Source: Clostridia bacterium (lineage in GTDB: Bacteria > Bacillota > Clostridia > Oscillospirales > Butyricicoccaceae). From it: a stretch of DNA of 64,000 bases. How positions within the stretch are numbered: the first letter of the stretch is position 1; every line of letters starts with the position of its first letter. Below, piece after piece: positions 8,099-17,356 of this stretch. Location: the NCBI GenBank assembly GCA_017441945.1, contig JAFSBG010000067.1, positions 1 through 64,000 of the forward strand, written 5' to 3'. The notes under the pieces are model-generated. The model had not been told where the DNA came from, ran no database searches, and worked only from the letters and a program-made list of their open reading frames with translations. The position numbers and the translations under genes are program-made.

Positions 8099-9871
8099 TT
8101 AAGCGATTCTGTTGAGGTACTTGTCCTCGTATTCACTGAGCCACTTATCGTATTCGCCGCCGTGGATCTTCTTTGCTGTCTTGCGGTACTCGTGTACGTC
8201 AAAGCTGTCTGTATCATCGTTATACATCATAACATAGATAGCGATCTTGCTGCAGTGGTCTGCGATCTTCTCATAATTCTGGATGATATCAAGGAATGGC
8301 ATACCGACGTCAACTGTACAGAGACCTGTTCTGAGACGGTGAATGTGCTTGCTCTTGAGAGCTTCACGCATACTGTCAATATTTTCTTCAAGCGCTTCGA
8401 TACGAGCGGCAACAGGAATGCTGCCTTCGACGAATGCCTGAGTTGTGAGTTCAACGATTTCTTCAACAGCATCTCTGATTATCTTGAGCTCAAACATAGC
8501 TTCTTCCGAGAAAGAAACGCCGTTATCAACGATTGACTGATATTGTTCGTAGATATTTTCTGTGTAGTCGCCGATCTTTTCAAAGTCGGAAACAGTGTGC
8601 ATGATTTCTTCATAGAGCTTATGGCTTTCAGGCGAAAGCTCGTCTTCCTTGATAGAGAGCATATACTTGTTTATGCGTGCTTCACAGTTATCGAGGAAGG
8701 TTTCATTTTCGTCAAATGTTTCGCTGTTTGGCGCAATGCCGTCGACAACGGCTGCATTTGTAATCATAAGATTACCGAGGGCGATGTTGCCCATTGTTGT
8801 GATGACCTTATGGCACTGTTCGAGAGCAACAGCAGGAGTTTCAAGGAAACGCTCATCAAGACGTGCAAGCTCGAGGTCAAGGTCGTTGTCCTTAGGGCTT
8901 GCCTTGATAGTCTTTTCAGCAGCCTTTACAAGGAGACCGTTAAACGGAATGAAGAGGATTGTGACGACCACATTGAAGATTGTGTGGAAGTTTGCGATAG
9001 CGCCCTTTGTGATAGGGTCATCCCAGAAGGTAAAGCCGACTATCGCCTTTATCGCATACATACCTATCATAAATACTATCGTACCGATAAGGTTAAAGTA
9101 GAGGTGCATCATAGCGGCTCTTCTTGCATTCTTGCTTGCGCCGATAGAGGACATAAAGGATGTGATACATGTACCGATGTTCTGGCCGAAGATGATCGGA
9201 ATAGCAGCCGCATAGGAAACTGCGCCCGTTGCCGCAACAGCCTGAAGAATACCAACAGAAGCAGAGGAGCTCTGGATAGCTGCTGTTACGAGAGCACCGA
9301 CGAGAACGCCGAGAACAGGGTTCTTGAGTGTTGCAAACATTGCCTGGAAAGCAGGAAGCTCACGCAGACCTGCAACGGAGGATTCCATTGTATTCATACC
9401 GATGAAAAGAACGCCGAGGCCGAGAAGAATTTCGCCGATATCCTTCATCTTGCGCTTCTTCTTTCCCATCATGAGCAAGAAGCCGATAGCCACAGCCACA
9501 TAGGAAAGATTTGAAGGCTTGAGGAACTTCATAAGTGTGCTTGCGCCCTCGCCTCCGCCTAAGCGAAGGAGCTGAGCTGTCATTGTGGTACCGACATTGG
9601 CACCCATAATAACGCCGACAGCCTGCTTGAGCGTCATAATACTTGCATTTACAAAGCCGACCACCATAACTGTGGTTGCAGACGAGCTCTGGATAACAGC
9701 AGTTACCAATGCGCCGAGAGCAATAGCTTTGAAAATATTGCCTGTCATTGTTTCAAGAGTTTTTTCAAGCTTTTCACCTGCTACCTTTTCGAGCGCATCG
9801 CCCATTACGTTCATACCGTAAATAAAAAGCGCAAGGCCGCCGCAAAGCTTAACAATAGAAAATATATCCAA
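8099..9871 (-). CDS. Na+/phosphate cotransporter (NptA type) with PhoU tail, copy 1
   Basis: 590 residues. The N-terminal part (about 1-310) has two Na/Pi-cotransporter repeats, each marked by a QSSSA motif (TAVIQSSSATTVMVVGF and TAAIQSSSASVGILQAV), within 8-9 membrane segments. The C-terminal part (about 345-555) is a PhoU-like helical domain (DFEKIGDYTENIYE and NYEKIADHCSKIA repeats). Members import phosphate with sodium or regulate Pi homeostasis. It is followed on the same strand by a very close paralogue, with a terminator in between, so each copy may be transcribed separately. Confidence 0.92.
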   Translation of the reverse strand: MDIFSIVKLCGGLALFIYGMNVMGDALEKVAGEKLEKTLETMTGNIFKAIALGALVTAVIQSSSATTVMVVGFVNASIMTLKQAVGVIMGANVGTTMTAQLLRLGGGEGASTLMKFLKPSNLSYVAVAIGFLLMMGKKKRKMKDIGEILLGLGVLFIGMNTMESSVAGLRELPAFQAMFATLKNPVLGVLVGALVTAAIQSSSASVGILQAVAATGAVSYAAAIPIIFGQNIGTCITSFMSSIGASKNARRAAMMHLYFNLIGTIVFMIGMYAIKAIVGFTFWDDPITKGAIANFHTIFNVVVTILFIPFNGLLVKAAEKTIKASPKDNDLDLELARLDERFLETPAVALEQCHKVITTMGNIALGNLMITNAAVVDGIAPNSETFDENETFLDNCEARINKYMLSIKEDELSPESHKLYEEIMHTVSDFEKIGDYTENIYEQYQSIVDNGVSFSEEAMFELKIIRDAVEEIVELTTQAFVEGSIPVAARIEALEENIDSMREALKSKHIHRLRTGLCTVDVGMPFLDIIQNYEKIADHCSKIAIYVMMYNDDTDSFDVHEYRKTAKKIHGGEYDKWLSEYEDKYLNRIA

Positions 9872-10013
9872 TTGTATACCCCCATTTTATCTGTTTTTAC
9901 ATAATTTTTTCATGGATTTTACATACATAGGTATTATAGCATTATTTTCCGCTTTGCACAAGATGGTTTTTTAAGATTTTATTATAAATAACTATGCACC
10001 CTGCTGCTCTTAA

Positions 10014-10058
10014 AAAAGAAAAGGACTCCCCTTTTCCCACGGGAAGTCCTTTCTTTTT
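10014..10058 (-). terminator. Terminator of the second Na/Pi cotransporter gene
   Basis: Long hairpin AAAGGACTTCCC/GGGAGTCCTTTTC with a T-tract just past the stop at 10069 on the minus strand. Confidence 0.87.
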
Positions 10059-10068
10059 TGAATATACT

Positions 10069-11844
10069 TTATACTACACGATTAAGATATTTGTCTTCGT
10101 ATTCCGTGAGCCACTTGTCGTATTCTGCGCCGTATACCTTCTTCGATGTCTTGCGGTATTCGTGTACGTCAAAGCTGTCTGTATCATCGTTATACATCAT
10201 GACATAAACGGCAATCTTGTTGCAGTGGTCTGCGATTTTTTCGTAATTCTGGATGATATCGAGGAATGGCATGCCCACATCAATCGTGCAGAGACCTGTT
10301 CTCAATCTGTGAATATGCTTGCTCTTAAGAGCTTCGCGCATACCGTCGATAGAGTCTTCGAGAGCTTCGATACGAGCAGCAACAGGAATGTCGCCGTTTT
10401 CGAAAGCCTGAGTTGTAAGCTCAACGATTTCTTCTGTTGCGTCACGCATCACCTTAAGCTCAAACACAGCTTCTTCCGAGAATGCAACGCCGTTTTCCAC
10501 AATGGATTCATATCTTTCGTAGATATTTTCTGTGTAGTCGCCTATCTTTTCAAAGTCGGAAACTATATGCATAATTTCCTCGTAAAGTCTATGGCTTTCA
10601 GGAGAAAGGTCGTCTTCCTTGATGGCGAGCATATACTTATTGATGCGTGCTTCGCCGTTATCGAGGAAGTTTTCGTTTTCGTCGAAGGTTTCCTTGTTAG
10701 GAGCAATGCCGTCAACGATAGCGGCATTTGTGATCATAAGATTGCCGAGAGCGATATGACCCATTGTTGTGACAACCTTGTGGCACTGTTCAAGAGCAAC
10801 AGCAGGAGTTTCAAGGAAGCGGTTATCAAGGCGGGCAAGCTCGAGATCAAGCTCGTTGTCCTTTTCTTCAGCCTTGATTGTCATTTCAGCAAGCTTTACA
10901 AGCACGCCATTGAACGGGATGAAGAAGAATGTTACAACAACATTAAAGATTGTATGGAAGTTTGCGATAGCCGCCTTTGTGATAGCATCGTCCCAGAAGC
11001 TGAAGCCGATGACAGCCTTTATCGCATACATACCTATCATAAAGAGTATTGTACCGATAAGGTTAAAATAAAGATGCATCATAGCAGTTCTTCTTGCGTT
11101 CTTGCTGCCGCCGAGAGAGGACATGAAAGCTGTGATACATGTACCGATGTTTTGTCCGAAGATGATCGGAATAGCAGCCGCATAGGAAACTGCACCCGTT
11201 GCCGCTACAGCCTGCAGAATACCGACAGAAGCAGAGGAGCTCTGGATAGCCGCTGTTACAAGTGCACCTGCGAGAACACCGAGGATTGGGTTCTTGAGAG
11301 TTGTGAACATCGCCTTGAAGGCAGGAAGCTCACGAAGGCCGGAAACTGCGCCTTCCATTGTATTCATACCGATAAAGAGAACACCGAGACCGAGAAGTAT
11401 CTCACCTACATCCTTCATCTTGCGCTTTTTCTTGGAAATCATAAGCAAAAAGCCGATTGCCACGGCCACATAAGCAAGATTCGAAGGCTTCATAAATGCC
11501 ATAACTGTGCTTGTTGCCGCGCCGTCGCCGCCGAGACGGAGAAGCTGTGCTGTCATTGTGGTACCGATGTTGGCACCCATGATAACGCCGACAGCCTGCT
11601 TGAGCGTCATAATACCTGCGTTAACGAAGCCGACCACCATAACTGTCGTTGCCGACGAGCTCTGAATGATAGCTGTAACGATGGCGCCCAGTGTTACAGA
11701 CTTGAAGATGTTGCCTGTCATTGTTTCGAGTGTTTTTTCAAGCTTTTCGCCGGCTACCTTTTCGAGAGCATCGCCCATAACTGTCATACCGTAGATAAAG
11801 AGAGCGAGACCGCCGCAAAGCTTTACAATAGCAAAAATGTCCAT
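10069..11844 (-). CDS. Na+/phosphate cotransporter (NptA type) with PhoU tail, copy 2
   Basis: 591 residues, co-linear with copy 1 over its whole length and very similar by eye (for example MDIFAIVKLCGGLALFIYGM against MDIFSIVKLCGGLALFIYGM). Both QSSSA motifs and both PhoU repeats are intact. The chief differences are a two-residue insertion near residue 118 (DGAATST against EGAST) and scattered changes in the PhoU part. Both copies look functional. It lies upstream of copy 1 and next to the DnaA-box cluster. A 636-codon open frame opposite this gene is a codon-bias artefact. Confidence 0.92.
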   Translation of the reverse strand: MDIFAIVKLCGGLALFIYGMTVMGDALEKVAGEKLEKTLETMTGNIFKSVTLGAIVTAIIQSSSATTVMVVGFVNAGIMTLKQAVGVIMGANIGTTMTAQLLRLGGDGAATSTVMAFMKPSNLAYVAVAIGFLLMISKKKRKMKDVGEILLGLGVLFIGMNTMEGAVSGLRELPAFKAMFTTLKNPILGVLAGALVTAAIQSSSASVGILQAVAATGAVSYAAAIPIIFGQNIGTCITAFMSSLGGSKNARRTAMMHLYFNLIGTILFMIGMYAIKAVIGFSFWDDAITKAAIANFHTIFNVVVTFFFIPFNGVLVKLAEMTIKAEEKDNELDLELARLDNRFLETPAVALEQCHKVVTTMGHIALGNLMITNAAIVDGIAPNKETFDENENFLDNGEARINKYMLAIKEDDLSPESHRLYEEIMHIVSDFEKIGDYTENIYERYESIVENGVAFSEEAVFELKVMRDATEEIVELTTQAFENGDIPVAARIEALEDSIDGMREALKSKHIHRLRTGLCTIDVGMPFLDIIQNYEKIADHCNKIAVYVMMYNDDTDSFDVHEYRKTSKKVYGAEYDKWLTEYEDKYLNRVV

Positions 11845-12114
11845 TGTGTTCCCCCAATTTTTCTTTTACTTTTTCTTTTCACATTATTTTCAACATCTCA
11901 ATAATAACAGTTTTCCGCAAGAGCAACTATCATATTAAGGCAAAATCTATGTAAAATTTGTGTAAAGTAAATCGAGGCGATACTCCGCTGTGTAATATTT
12001 TTTAATGACAAAGCAGGATAATTTCGTGATTAAATTACAGAATGTTTTATAAAATACCCACCTTTGACACCATCTGCCCCAGTATTTTGTGTTCGCATTT
12101 TTGTTCTGCCCAAG

Positions 12115-12166
12115 TTATCCACATTTTCCACAGAGTTATCCACAGCCCTCCACAGACTTGTGGACA
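12115..12166. other. DnaA-box cluster outside the dnaA-dnaN interval
   Basis: Two perfect DnaA boxes TTATCCACA (12115-12123 and 12136-12144), a one-mismatch box TTTTCCACA (12124-12132) and an inverted box TTGTGGACA (12158-12166) in about 50 bp, with CTCCACAGA between. An AT-rich stretch (11880-12060) lies on the left. It is about 10 kb from the dnaA-dnaN origin. It may be part of a bipartite oriC, a DnaA-titration site or a regulatory cluster. The 11845-12244 gap holds no gene that I can support. Confidence 0.75.
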
Positions 12167-12206
12167 AGTTGGGATTTTATACACATTGTGATAACACAGG
12201 GTATAT

Positions 12207-12239
12207 AAAAAGCCGGACGATATAAAATCATCCGGCTTA
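12207..12239 (-). terminator. Terminator of the DUF4241 gene
   Basis: Hairpin AAGCCGGATGAT/ATCGTCCGGCTT with a following T-run in the minus direction, just after the stop at 12245. Confidence 0.88.
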
Positions 12240-12244
12240 TAAAA

Positions 12245-13765
12245 TTATCCGTCTATTCTTACTTCAAGCACTTTTTCAAGTATTCCTTCAAACTCCACAT
12301 CGATGATATGCACATCATCGAGTGTGTGCTCTGTATATGTGATGATCTGATTATCAAGGTCAATAAGCGGTTTGCCAAGCGACTCTATAACTTCATCCTC
12401 GCTCATTTCGCCATAAAATGCTGTAAGCTCATCCATCATCTGTGTGACCAGATTTTTCAGACGCTTGCGGTAGAAATTGGCATATTCATAGGCTTTCATC
12501 TCAATATCGTAGTCGATTTTTTCACATTCAAACCGCACTCCATGAATTTCAGCAGCCAGTTTGCCCGCCTTTTCATCATATTTAAACAGGCTTGATGTGC
12601 CATAACTGCTCATATACTTATCAAAAGCCTCATCGAGGTATTCCGCAAGCCTCTTATAATAATTTTCATCATAAGGGGTAAAAAGATATGCCTCGTCCTG
12701 AAATTCTTCGCTGTTGTACTTTTCTGTGCCGAAATATTCTTCAGCATATCTGTCAACGCAGGCAGGATAGCCATTATCTGCGCCGAAAACATAGAAGCTT
12801 CGTGCAAAATCCTGACCGATATTATTAAAATGCTGTAAACTCAGTCTGCTGCTGAAAACGGGCGCAAGCCTTATAACATCGCGAAGGTCGATTTTTTTAT
12901 CTTCAATAATCGCAGGCAATTCAGGATATTCCTCTATGAGATGCTCACTCAGCAGTTTGTGCTCATGCATCCAGCGCAGAAATACCGCGAGATGATTCGA
13001 AGCGGCAGCAATGTCGATACCGAGCTTTTTCTTTGTTATCTTCACACTGTGTTGGTATGCCGCGTCGATGACGTTTTTCATGAAATTTACGCCTTTGCCC
13101 CATTCGATTTCTGTATTCAGCACATCGAAATATGTTGTAAGCGAGCATATTTCCCCGTTTTCATCATATCCCCAGTAGGATTCATAGCAACCATCACCCC
13201 AGCCGCTCGAAAATCCCACCATATTGGAGTTTTCGCCGTCAGGGGTGTAATCGAATGTGGAATATGTAGGGACATAGGATTTTTCAGACAACTCAAACTG
13301 TTCCTGCTGCATTTTCTCAATCTTTTCATTTGAGTATCCGTTAATGCTGTCAGCAAGGGCTTTGTCCATAAATCCGCCCGTACCGCTGTCGACACCGTAT
13401 CCCATATAGCAAATATTTCTGAACTTTATTTTTTCAAAGCGTTCAATAACTGTAAACTCATATTTTTCAGGGATTTTCTCGCTGAATCGGATTTCTGCCA
13501 GCGCCACTCTGCTGTCGCTATTTGTATGATAAATATAGAGATAAACAGGAAACTCGCCCTTTGGCGCAGTTTTTGAAAATGCCGCAATCTCAAACATACA
13601 GCAAGGGTCATTGGCAACGATTCTGCCTGTCGTAAGCTTTATATCGCAGAGATATTTCACCTCTATCCACTCGTCATCGCCGCCCAGATAATCTCTCACA
13701 TTGCCTGCGCGTATATCTTTCAGCATTTTATAGATTTTGTTTTCCTGCTCAGTGTATTTGCTCAT
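12245..13765 (-). CDS. DUF4241-type protein with C-terminal immunity-like region
   Basis: 506 residues, soluble, acidic, no signal peptide. Residues about 35-235 fit DUF4241: a beta-rich region ending in SSGWGDGCYESYWGYDENG, the family's typical C-terminal signature. From about 255 a second region (NHLAVFLRWMHEHKLLSEHL, then FARSFYVFGADNGYPACVDR) resembles small helical proteins often grouped with polymorphic-toxin immunity proteins. No toxin gene is next to it. Function is unknown; an immunity or sensor role is only inference. It is flanked by the DnaA-box cluster and the tandem repeat. Confidence 0.65.
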   Translation of the reverse strand: MSKYTEQENKIYKMLKDIRAGNVRDYLGGDDEWIEVKYLCDIKLTTGRIVANDPCCMFEIAAFSKTAPKGEFPVYLYIYHTNSDSRVALAEIRFSEKIPEKYEFTVIERFEKIKFRNICYMGYGVDSGTGGFMDKALADSINGYSNEKIEKMQQEQFELSEKSYVPTYSTFDYTPDGENSNMVGFSSGWGDGCYESYWGYDENGEICSLTTYFDVLNTEIEWGKGVNFMKNVIDAAYQHSVKITKKKLGIDIAAASNHLAVFLRWMHEHKLLSEHLIEEYPELPAIIEDKKIDLRDVIRLAPVFSSRLSLQHFNNIGQDFARSFYVFGADNGYPACVDRYAEEYFGTEKYNSEEFQDEAYLFTPYDENYYKRLAEYLDEAFDKYMSSYGTSSLFKYDEKAGKLAAEIHGVRFECEKIDYDIEMKAYEYANFYRKRLKNLVTQMMDELTAFYGEMSEDEVIESLGKPLIDLDNQIITYTEHTLDDVHIIDVEFEGILEKVLEVRIDG

Positions 13766-13800
13766 AATATGCTCCGTTTGAATGTTTTATCTCCGGACCG

Positions 13801-14352
13801 CCTACTCTTCAATTATAACAGGTGGCTCGATATCCATCCATTCATTTTACCCCAGACGAGCAGGCTCGTCGGGGACCCCGTAGTATTAAATAGGCACGCG
13901 GACACTCGTCCGCGGAGGCGGCGAATGGAGTAAAACTTTTTCCTCTTAATAAGATTTTATGCGGACTGCCGGGGACGTCGGTCCCTACTCTTCTATAATT
14001 ATCGGTGGCTCGATATCCATCCATTCATTTTACCCCAGACGACAGGTCGCCCGGGGACCCCATAAGATTAAATAGGCACGCAGACAGTCGTCCGCGGAGG
14101 CGGCGAATGGATGCAAAGCGTTTTTACTCTTAATAAGATTTTTCTTCCGGACCGCCGGGGACGTCGGTCCCTACTCTTCTATAATTATTGGCGGATCGAT
14201 ATCCATCCATTCATTTTACCCCAGACGACAGGTCGCCCGGGGACCCCATAAGATTAAATAGGCACGCGGACACTCGTCCGCGGAGGCGGCGAATGGAGTA
14301 AAACTTTTTCCTCTTAATAAGATTTTCCCACGGACCGCCGGGGGCGTCGGTC
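13801..14352. repeat. Three-unit 183/186-bp tandem repeat with copies of a gene 3' end
   Basis: CCTACTCTTC recurs at 13801, 13984 and 14170 and again at 14353 in the neighbouring methyltransferase gene, giving periods of 183, 186 and 183 bp. Each unit holds a copy of the last 40-odd bases of that gene (GATATCCATCCATTC), then CCCCAGACGA..GGGGACCCC, TTAAATAGGCACGC, CGTCCGCGGAGGCGGCGAATGGA and CGGACCGCCGGGG with GTCGGTCCCTAC. The units look like a duplicated gene end plus an inserted intergenic repeat. No gene is supported in this 588-bp gap. Confidence 0.9.
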
Positions 14353-14353
14353 C

Positions 14354-15019
14354 CTACTCTTCTATAATTATCGGCGGCTCAATATCCATCCATTCGCCGC
14401 CGCCAAATCTCGCTTCTATCATTACAAGGTTTGCAGGCTTATTGCGCTTCTGATGGACAAACTGCATACGCTTGACGGCGAAGTTATTTTCAAACAGCGC
14501 CTTCATTGCGCTTTCGATTCGCTCAGGCTTATAGCAGAAATAAAGTCTGCCGCCCCATTTGAGGACGCACTTCGCCGCCTTTACAACGTCGAAAATATCG
14601 GCATTTTCCTCGGCGCGCGATGCCGCAACGGTATCGTTTTTCGAAGTCTTGCCTCTTGCCTTATCAAAATAAGGAGGATTGGAAACGCAGACCTCATACT
14701 TGTCGTCCCCTGTGTCGCGGATAGATTTAAGGTCTCCGACTCTGACATCAGCCACATCCTCAAAGCCATTGATTTTGAAATTTTCCTTGGCGATATTTGC
14801 CGCACCCTCGAGAATTTCAATACCATTTGTATAAATGCCTTTATTTTTAACTAAAAGTAGCAAAGAAAGTGAGCCGACACCGACGCCGATGTCAAAAACT
14901 CTCTCCCCTTTCTTGACTTTTACAAAGTCGGAAAGCAGAGCTGTGTCCTGAGTCAGCTTGAGATAGTTGTCATCCTGTATGATTTTAAATCCGTCAAAAA
15001 GTATGTGCTGTTTCTGCAT
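14354..15019 (-). CDS. TrmN6/YfiC-like tRNA (adenine) methyltransferase
   Basis: 221 residues of a class-I SAM methyltransferase. [14 protein letters not shown] (about 42-55) is motif I and [14 protein letters not shown] (about 112) is the NPPY motif of N6-adenine methyltransferases. The start [32 protein letters not shown] matches the TrmN6-type N-terminus (family known for modifying A37 of tRNA-Val). The last 14 codons are copied three times in the tandem repeat just downstream. The ATG lies close to, and divergent from, sleB. Confidence 0.85.
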   Translation of the reverse strand: MQKQHILFDGFKIIQDDNYLKLTQDTALLSDFVKVKKGERVFDIGVGVGSLSLLLLVKNKGIYTNGIEILEGAANIAKENFKINGFEDVADVRVGDLKSIRDTGDDKYEVCVSNPPYFDKARGKTSKNDTVAASRAEENADIFDVVKAAKCVLKWGGRLYFCYKPERIESAMKALFENNFAVKRMQFVHQKRNKPANLVMIEARFGGGEWMDIEPPIIIEE

Positions 15020-15067
15020 ATCTTCTCCTTTGGTGGCAAAAATACTAAAAAAGTAAGAGGTGATTTT

Positions 15068-15730
15068 ATGAATAAAACCAACTTTATAAAGTTGATGTGT
15101 GTTCTTTCTTTACAGCTTGCTGTGCTGGCGGTTTTTGTGAATATTTCCGATGCGGCATACAAGCAGGGCGACAGCGGAAGCGCTGTGCGTACGATTCAGC
15201 AGAAGCTGAAAAACTGGGGCTACTATAATGGCAGTGTGGACGGTATTTTCGGCAGCAATACCAAAAAGGCCGTCATTTCATTCCAGAAAAAGAACGGTCT
15301 CACCGCCGACGGCATTGTGGGCAACGCCACTCTCCGTGCTCTCGGTATGCCGACAAGCGGCGCGCAAAGCTCGGTCAACAACAACGACCACTACCTGCTT
15401 TCGCGTATGATTTCCGCCGAAGCGCGTGGAGAGCCTTATGAGGGACAGGTTGCTGTCGGCGCTGTGATTTTAAACAGAGTCGACCATCCCTCCTTCCCCG
15501 ATACAATTTCGGGTGTGATTTATCAGCCGGGGGCATTTTCCGCCCTCAATGACGGTCAGTATGACAAGCCGATAGCAGATTCCGCACGCAAAGCGGCCAC
15601 CGATGCCTTAAACGGCTGGGACCCTTCGGGCGGCGCGATTTATTATTATAATCCTGCCAAGACGACGAATCAATGGATTTATTCCCGCCCCGTAATCGGC
15701 AAGATAGGCAAGCATGTTTTTGCCAAATAG
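15068..15730 (+). CDS. sleB: Spore cortex-lytic enzyme SleB
   Basis: 220 residues: a signal-anchor (about 5-27), a peptidoglycan-binding domain (about 30-90: [40 protein letters not shown]) and a SleB/CwlJ hydrolase domain (about 105-220) with [17 protein letters not shown], including the catalytic glutamate, and a C-terminal GKHVFAK. It cleaves cortex muramic-delta-lactam peptidoglycan at germination, so the organism is a spore former. The ATG is set by AGAGGTG. Upstream, GCATA and AATACTA are spaced roughly like a sigma-G promoter, but the match is weak. Confidence 0.93.
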   Translation: MNKTNFIKLMCVLSLQLAVLAVFVNISDAAYKQGDSGSAVRTIQQKLKNWGYYNGSVDGIFGSNTKKAVISFQKKNGLTADGIVGNATLRALGMPTSGAQSSVNNNDHYLLSRMISAEARGEPYEGQVAVGAVILNRVDHPSFPDTISGVIYQPGAFSALNDGQYDKPIADSARKAATDALNGWDPSGGAIYYYNPAKTTNQWIYSRPVIGKIGKHVFAK

Positions 15731-15762
15731 CAAGGTGCCTGCGGCGAATCGGTTAACATCTC

Positions 15763-15846
15763 TCCCTCAGTCACACTGCGCGCACCAGCTTCCAAATGTG
15801 GTCCCCGACAAGCCTGCTTGTTGGGGTGGATACCAGAGGGAGCCGA
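15763..15846. repeat. CTCCCTC repeat interrupted by a second repeat
   Basis: The CTCCCTCAGTC...CCAGAGGGAGCCGAG element is interrupted by about 40 bp of the GGTCCCCGACAAGCC-TGC-TTGTTGGGG type, a different hairpin repeat. Nested organisation suggests one repeat inserted into another. Confidence 0.65.
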
Positions 15847-15854
15847 GTTTTTTG

Positions 15855-15870
15855 TGTTTCACGTGAAATA
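15855..15870. promoter_or_regulatory. parS site
   Basis: TGTTTCACGTGAAATA: one mismatch to the Firmicutes parS consensus TGTTNCACGTGAAACA. ParB would load here; the parB gene begins 4 kb away. Confidence 0.85.
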
Positions 15871-15878
15871 ATAAGATT

Positions 15879-15901
15879 AAAGGGAGCAGGACGCTCCCTT
15901 T
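15879..15901 (-). terminator. Terminator of maf
   Basis: Hairpin AAAGGGAGC-gtcct-GCTCCCTTT, 7 nt after the maf stop on the minus strand. Confidence 0.8.
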
Positions 15902-15908
15902 ATTTATT

Positions 15909-16454
15909 TTACATCATTTCTTTGAGCTTTTGATTCAGCATGGCAATCGGTAATCCCACTACGTTAAAGTAGTCGCCGTCGATTTTTTCAACGAGAAGGG
16001 CGCCCTTGCCCTGAATCCCGTAACTGCCTGCCTTGTCCATAGGCTCATTGGTTGCTATATACCATTCTATCGTTTCGTCGGATAAATCGTAAAACTTCAC
16101 ATCGGTTTTTGCATAGAAGCACTCACATCTGCCGTTTTTCAGCAGACAGACACCGGTGTATACAGAATGAGTCCTGCCCGAAAGCATTGTCAGCATTTCC
16201 TTTGCCTGAGCCTTGTCCTTCGGCTTGCCGAGGACTTTATTATCGCAGACCACGACGGTGTCAGCGCCGATTACAATATCATCTGCGCCATACTGAGTGC
16301 CCATCGCCTTTTTCATGGCTATTTCCATAGTCATTTCAGCAGGGTCTGTGTGAACAGAGCTTTCATCAGCATTCGATTCTCCGATGACGAAATCAAGACC
16401 GATAAGCCCGAGAAGATCTCTCCTTCGCGGAGATTTTGAAGCTAAAATTAACAT
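15909..16454 (-). CDS. maf: Maf-type nucleotide pyrophosphatase
   Basis: 181 residues of a Maf/YhdE house-cleaning NTP pyrophosphatase. It opens LILASKSPRRRDLLGLIGLDF (SxSPRR signature) and has GADTVVVCDNKVLGKPKD with the catalytic aspartate, SGRTHSVYTGVCL and the late AGSYGIQGKGALLVEKIDGDY motif. It hydrolyses non-canonical nucleotides such as dTTP/UTP analogues. The start is two bases from the stop of the upstream flavodoxin-ferredoxin gene, so the two are probably co-transcribed. Confidence 0.92.
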   Translation of the reverse strand: MLILASKSPRRRDLLGLIGLDFVIGESNADESSVHTDPAEMTMEIAMKKAMGTQYGADDIVIGADTVVVCDNKVLGKPKDKAQAKEMLTMLSGRTHSVYTGVCLLKNGRCECFYAKTDVKFYDLSDETIEWYIATNEPMDKAGSYGIQGKGALLVEKIDGDYFNVVGLPIAMLNQKLKEMM

Positions 16455-16456
16455 TA

Positions 16457-17200
16457 TTAGATGAAGTATTCGTTTTCTCTGCGTGCCTTGAGTCTTTCGT
16501 TGAAGCCTGCACAGAATTCATCGTAAGCGGCATCAAGCTGCTTTGCGCCCATCGGGCAGCCCTTTACACAGGCAAAGCAAGCGATACACTTGTCTGCGAT
16601 TACATTGAAATCATCGTCGATAGCCTTCATTGGGCAGAGTGTCTTACATACACCGCAGCCTACGCAGCCTTCATTGTGTGGTCTGAATCCGCCGCCGTTG
16701 CCGCCATCCTTGTATGGACGGTTGCCCGGTACAGCGATTTCATTAAATTCGCCCTTTTCAATCTTAGCCTTTACAAGCTTTGTCTGTTCAACAGTCTGAG
16801 CGATGTCATCTTCATTTGGTCTGCCCACCTGAATCTGGCCATAAGTATGCTCGCCGATGAGTGCGAAAGCTGCAACAACGATGAAGCCCTGCTCCTTGAG
16901 TGCGTCGCAAAGCTCTAAAAGAGCATCGTCATAGTGGCGGTTGCCGTATGTAGCGACAGCAATACATGGTGTGCCGTTGCCCTTTACATGGCCGAAACGT
17001 TCCATAGCGCCCTTGAAAATACGGCCGCCGTAGACAGGACCTGCAAAAACAGCCACGTCATCCTTTGTAAGCTGAACATCCTTCACCTTGTCAGGATCTG
17101 TGAAATTGAGATGCTTTACATCGCCGAAAACTTCAGCAATAGCTGTTGCGTTACGTTCATTTGTGCGTGTAGGCGAAAAATAAACTGCGTATGTAGACAT
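16457..17200 (-). CDS. EFR1-type flavodoxin-ferredoxin fusion
   Basis: 247 residues. The N-terminal part (about 1-165) is a flavodoxin-like fold with YFSPTRTNERNATAIAEVF as the phosphate loop and VYGGRIFKGAMERF. The C-terminal part holds two 4Fe-4S motifs, CVGCGVCKTLCPM (about 184) and CIACFACVKGCPM (about 212). Such EFR1 proteins are common in anaerobic Clostridia and transfer electrons; partners are unknown. The ATG at 17198-17200 follows GAGAGGT; a longer frame adds 13 residues without a ribosome-binding site. Confidence 0.88.
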   Translation of the reverse strand: MSTYAVYFSPTRTNERNATAIAEVFGDVKHLNFTDPDKVKDVQLTKDDVAVFAGPVYGGRIFKGAMERFGHVKGNGTPCIAVATYGNRHYDDALLELCDALKEQGFIVVAAFALIGEHTYGQIQVGRPNEDDIAQTVEQTKLVKAKIEKGEFNEIAVPGNRPYKDGGNGGGFRPHNEGCVGCGVCKTLCPMKAIDDDFNVIADKCIACFACVKGCPMGAKQLDAAYDEFCAGFNERLKARRENEYFI

Positions 17201-17356
17201 GGTATTTACCTCTCTTTTATAGAAGGTGCGGAGCGACAACCTATTAAATGTGATTTATCACACCGCACTTATTCACTTTTCACTATTACCTATTACTTTT
17301 TTGGGAAGGCACAGAGACCCTCCCCTACATTTTTTACTTATTGAATAAATCTTCTT

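Noticed and set aside
9994-11904. A 636-codon plus-strand open frame opposite the second Na/Pi cotransporter gene
   Set aside because: The minus-strand protein has clear family motifs end to end; the antisense frame has odd cysteine- and histidine-rich composition and no ribosome-binding site. It is a codon-bias shadow.
13801-14352. CRISPR array
   Set aside because: The three units are 183-186 bp with almost the whole unit repeated; there are no short direct repeats separated by unique spacers and no cas genes.
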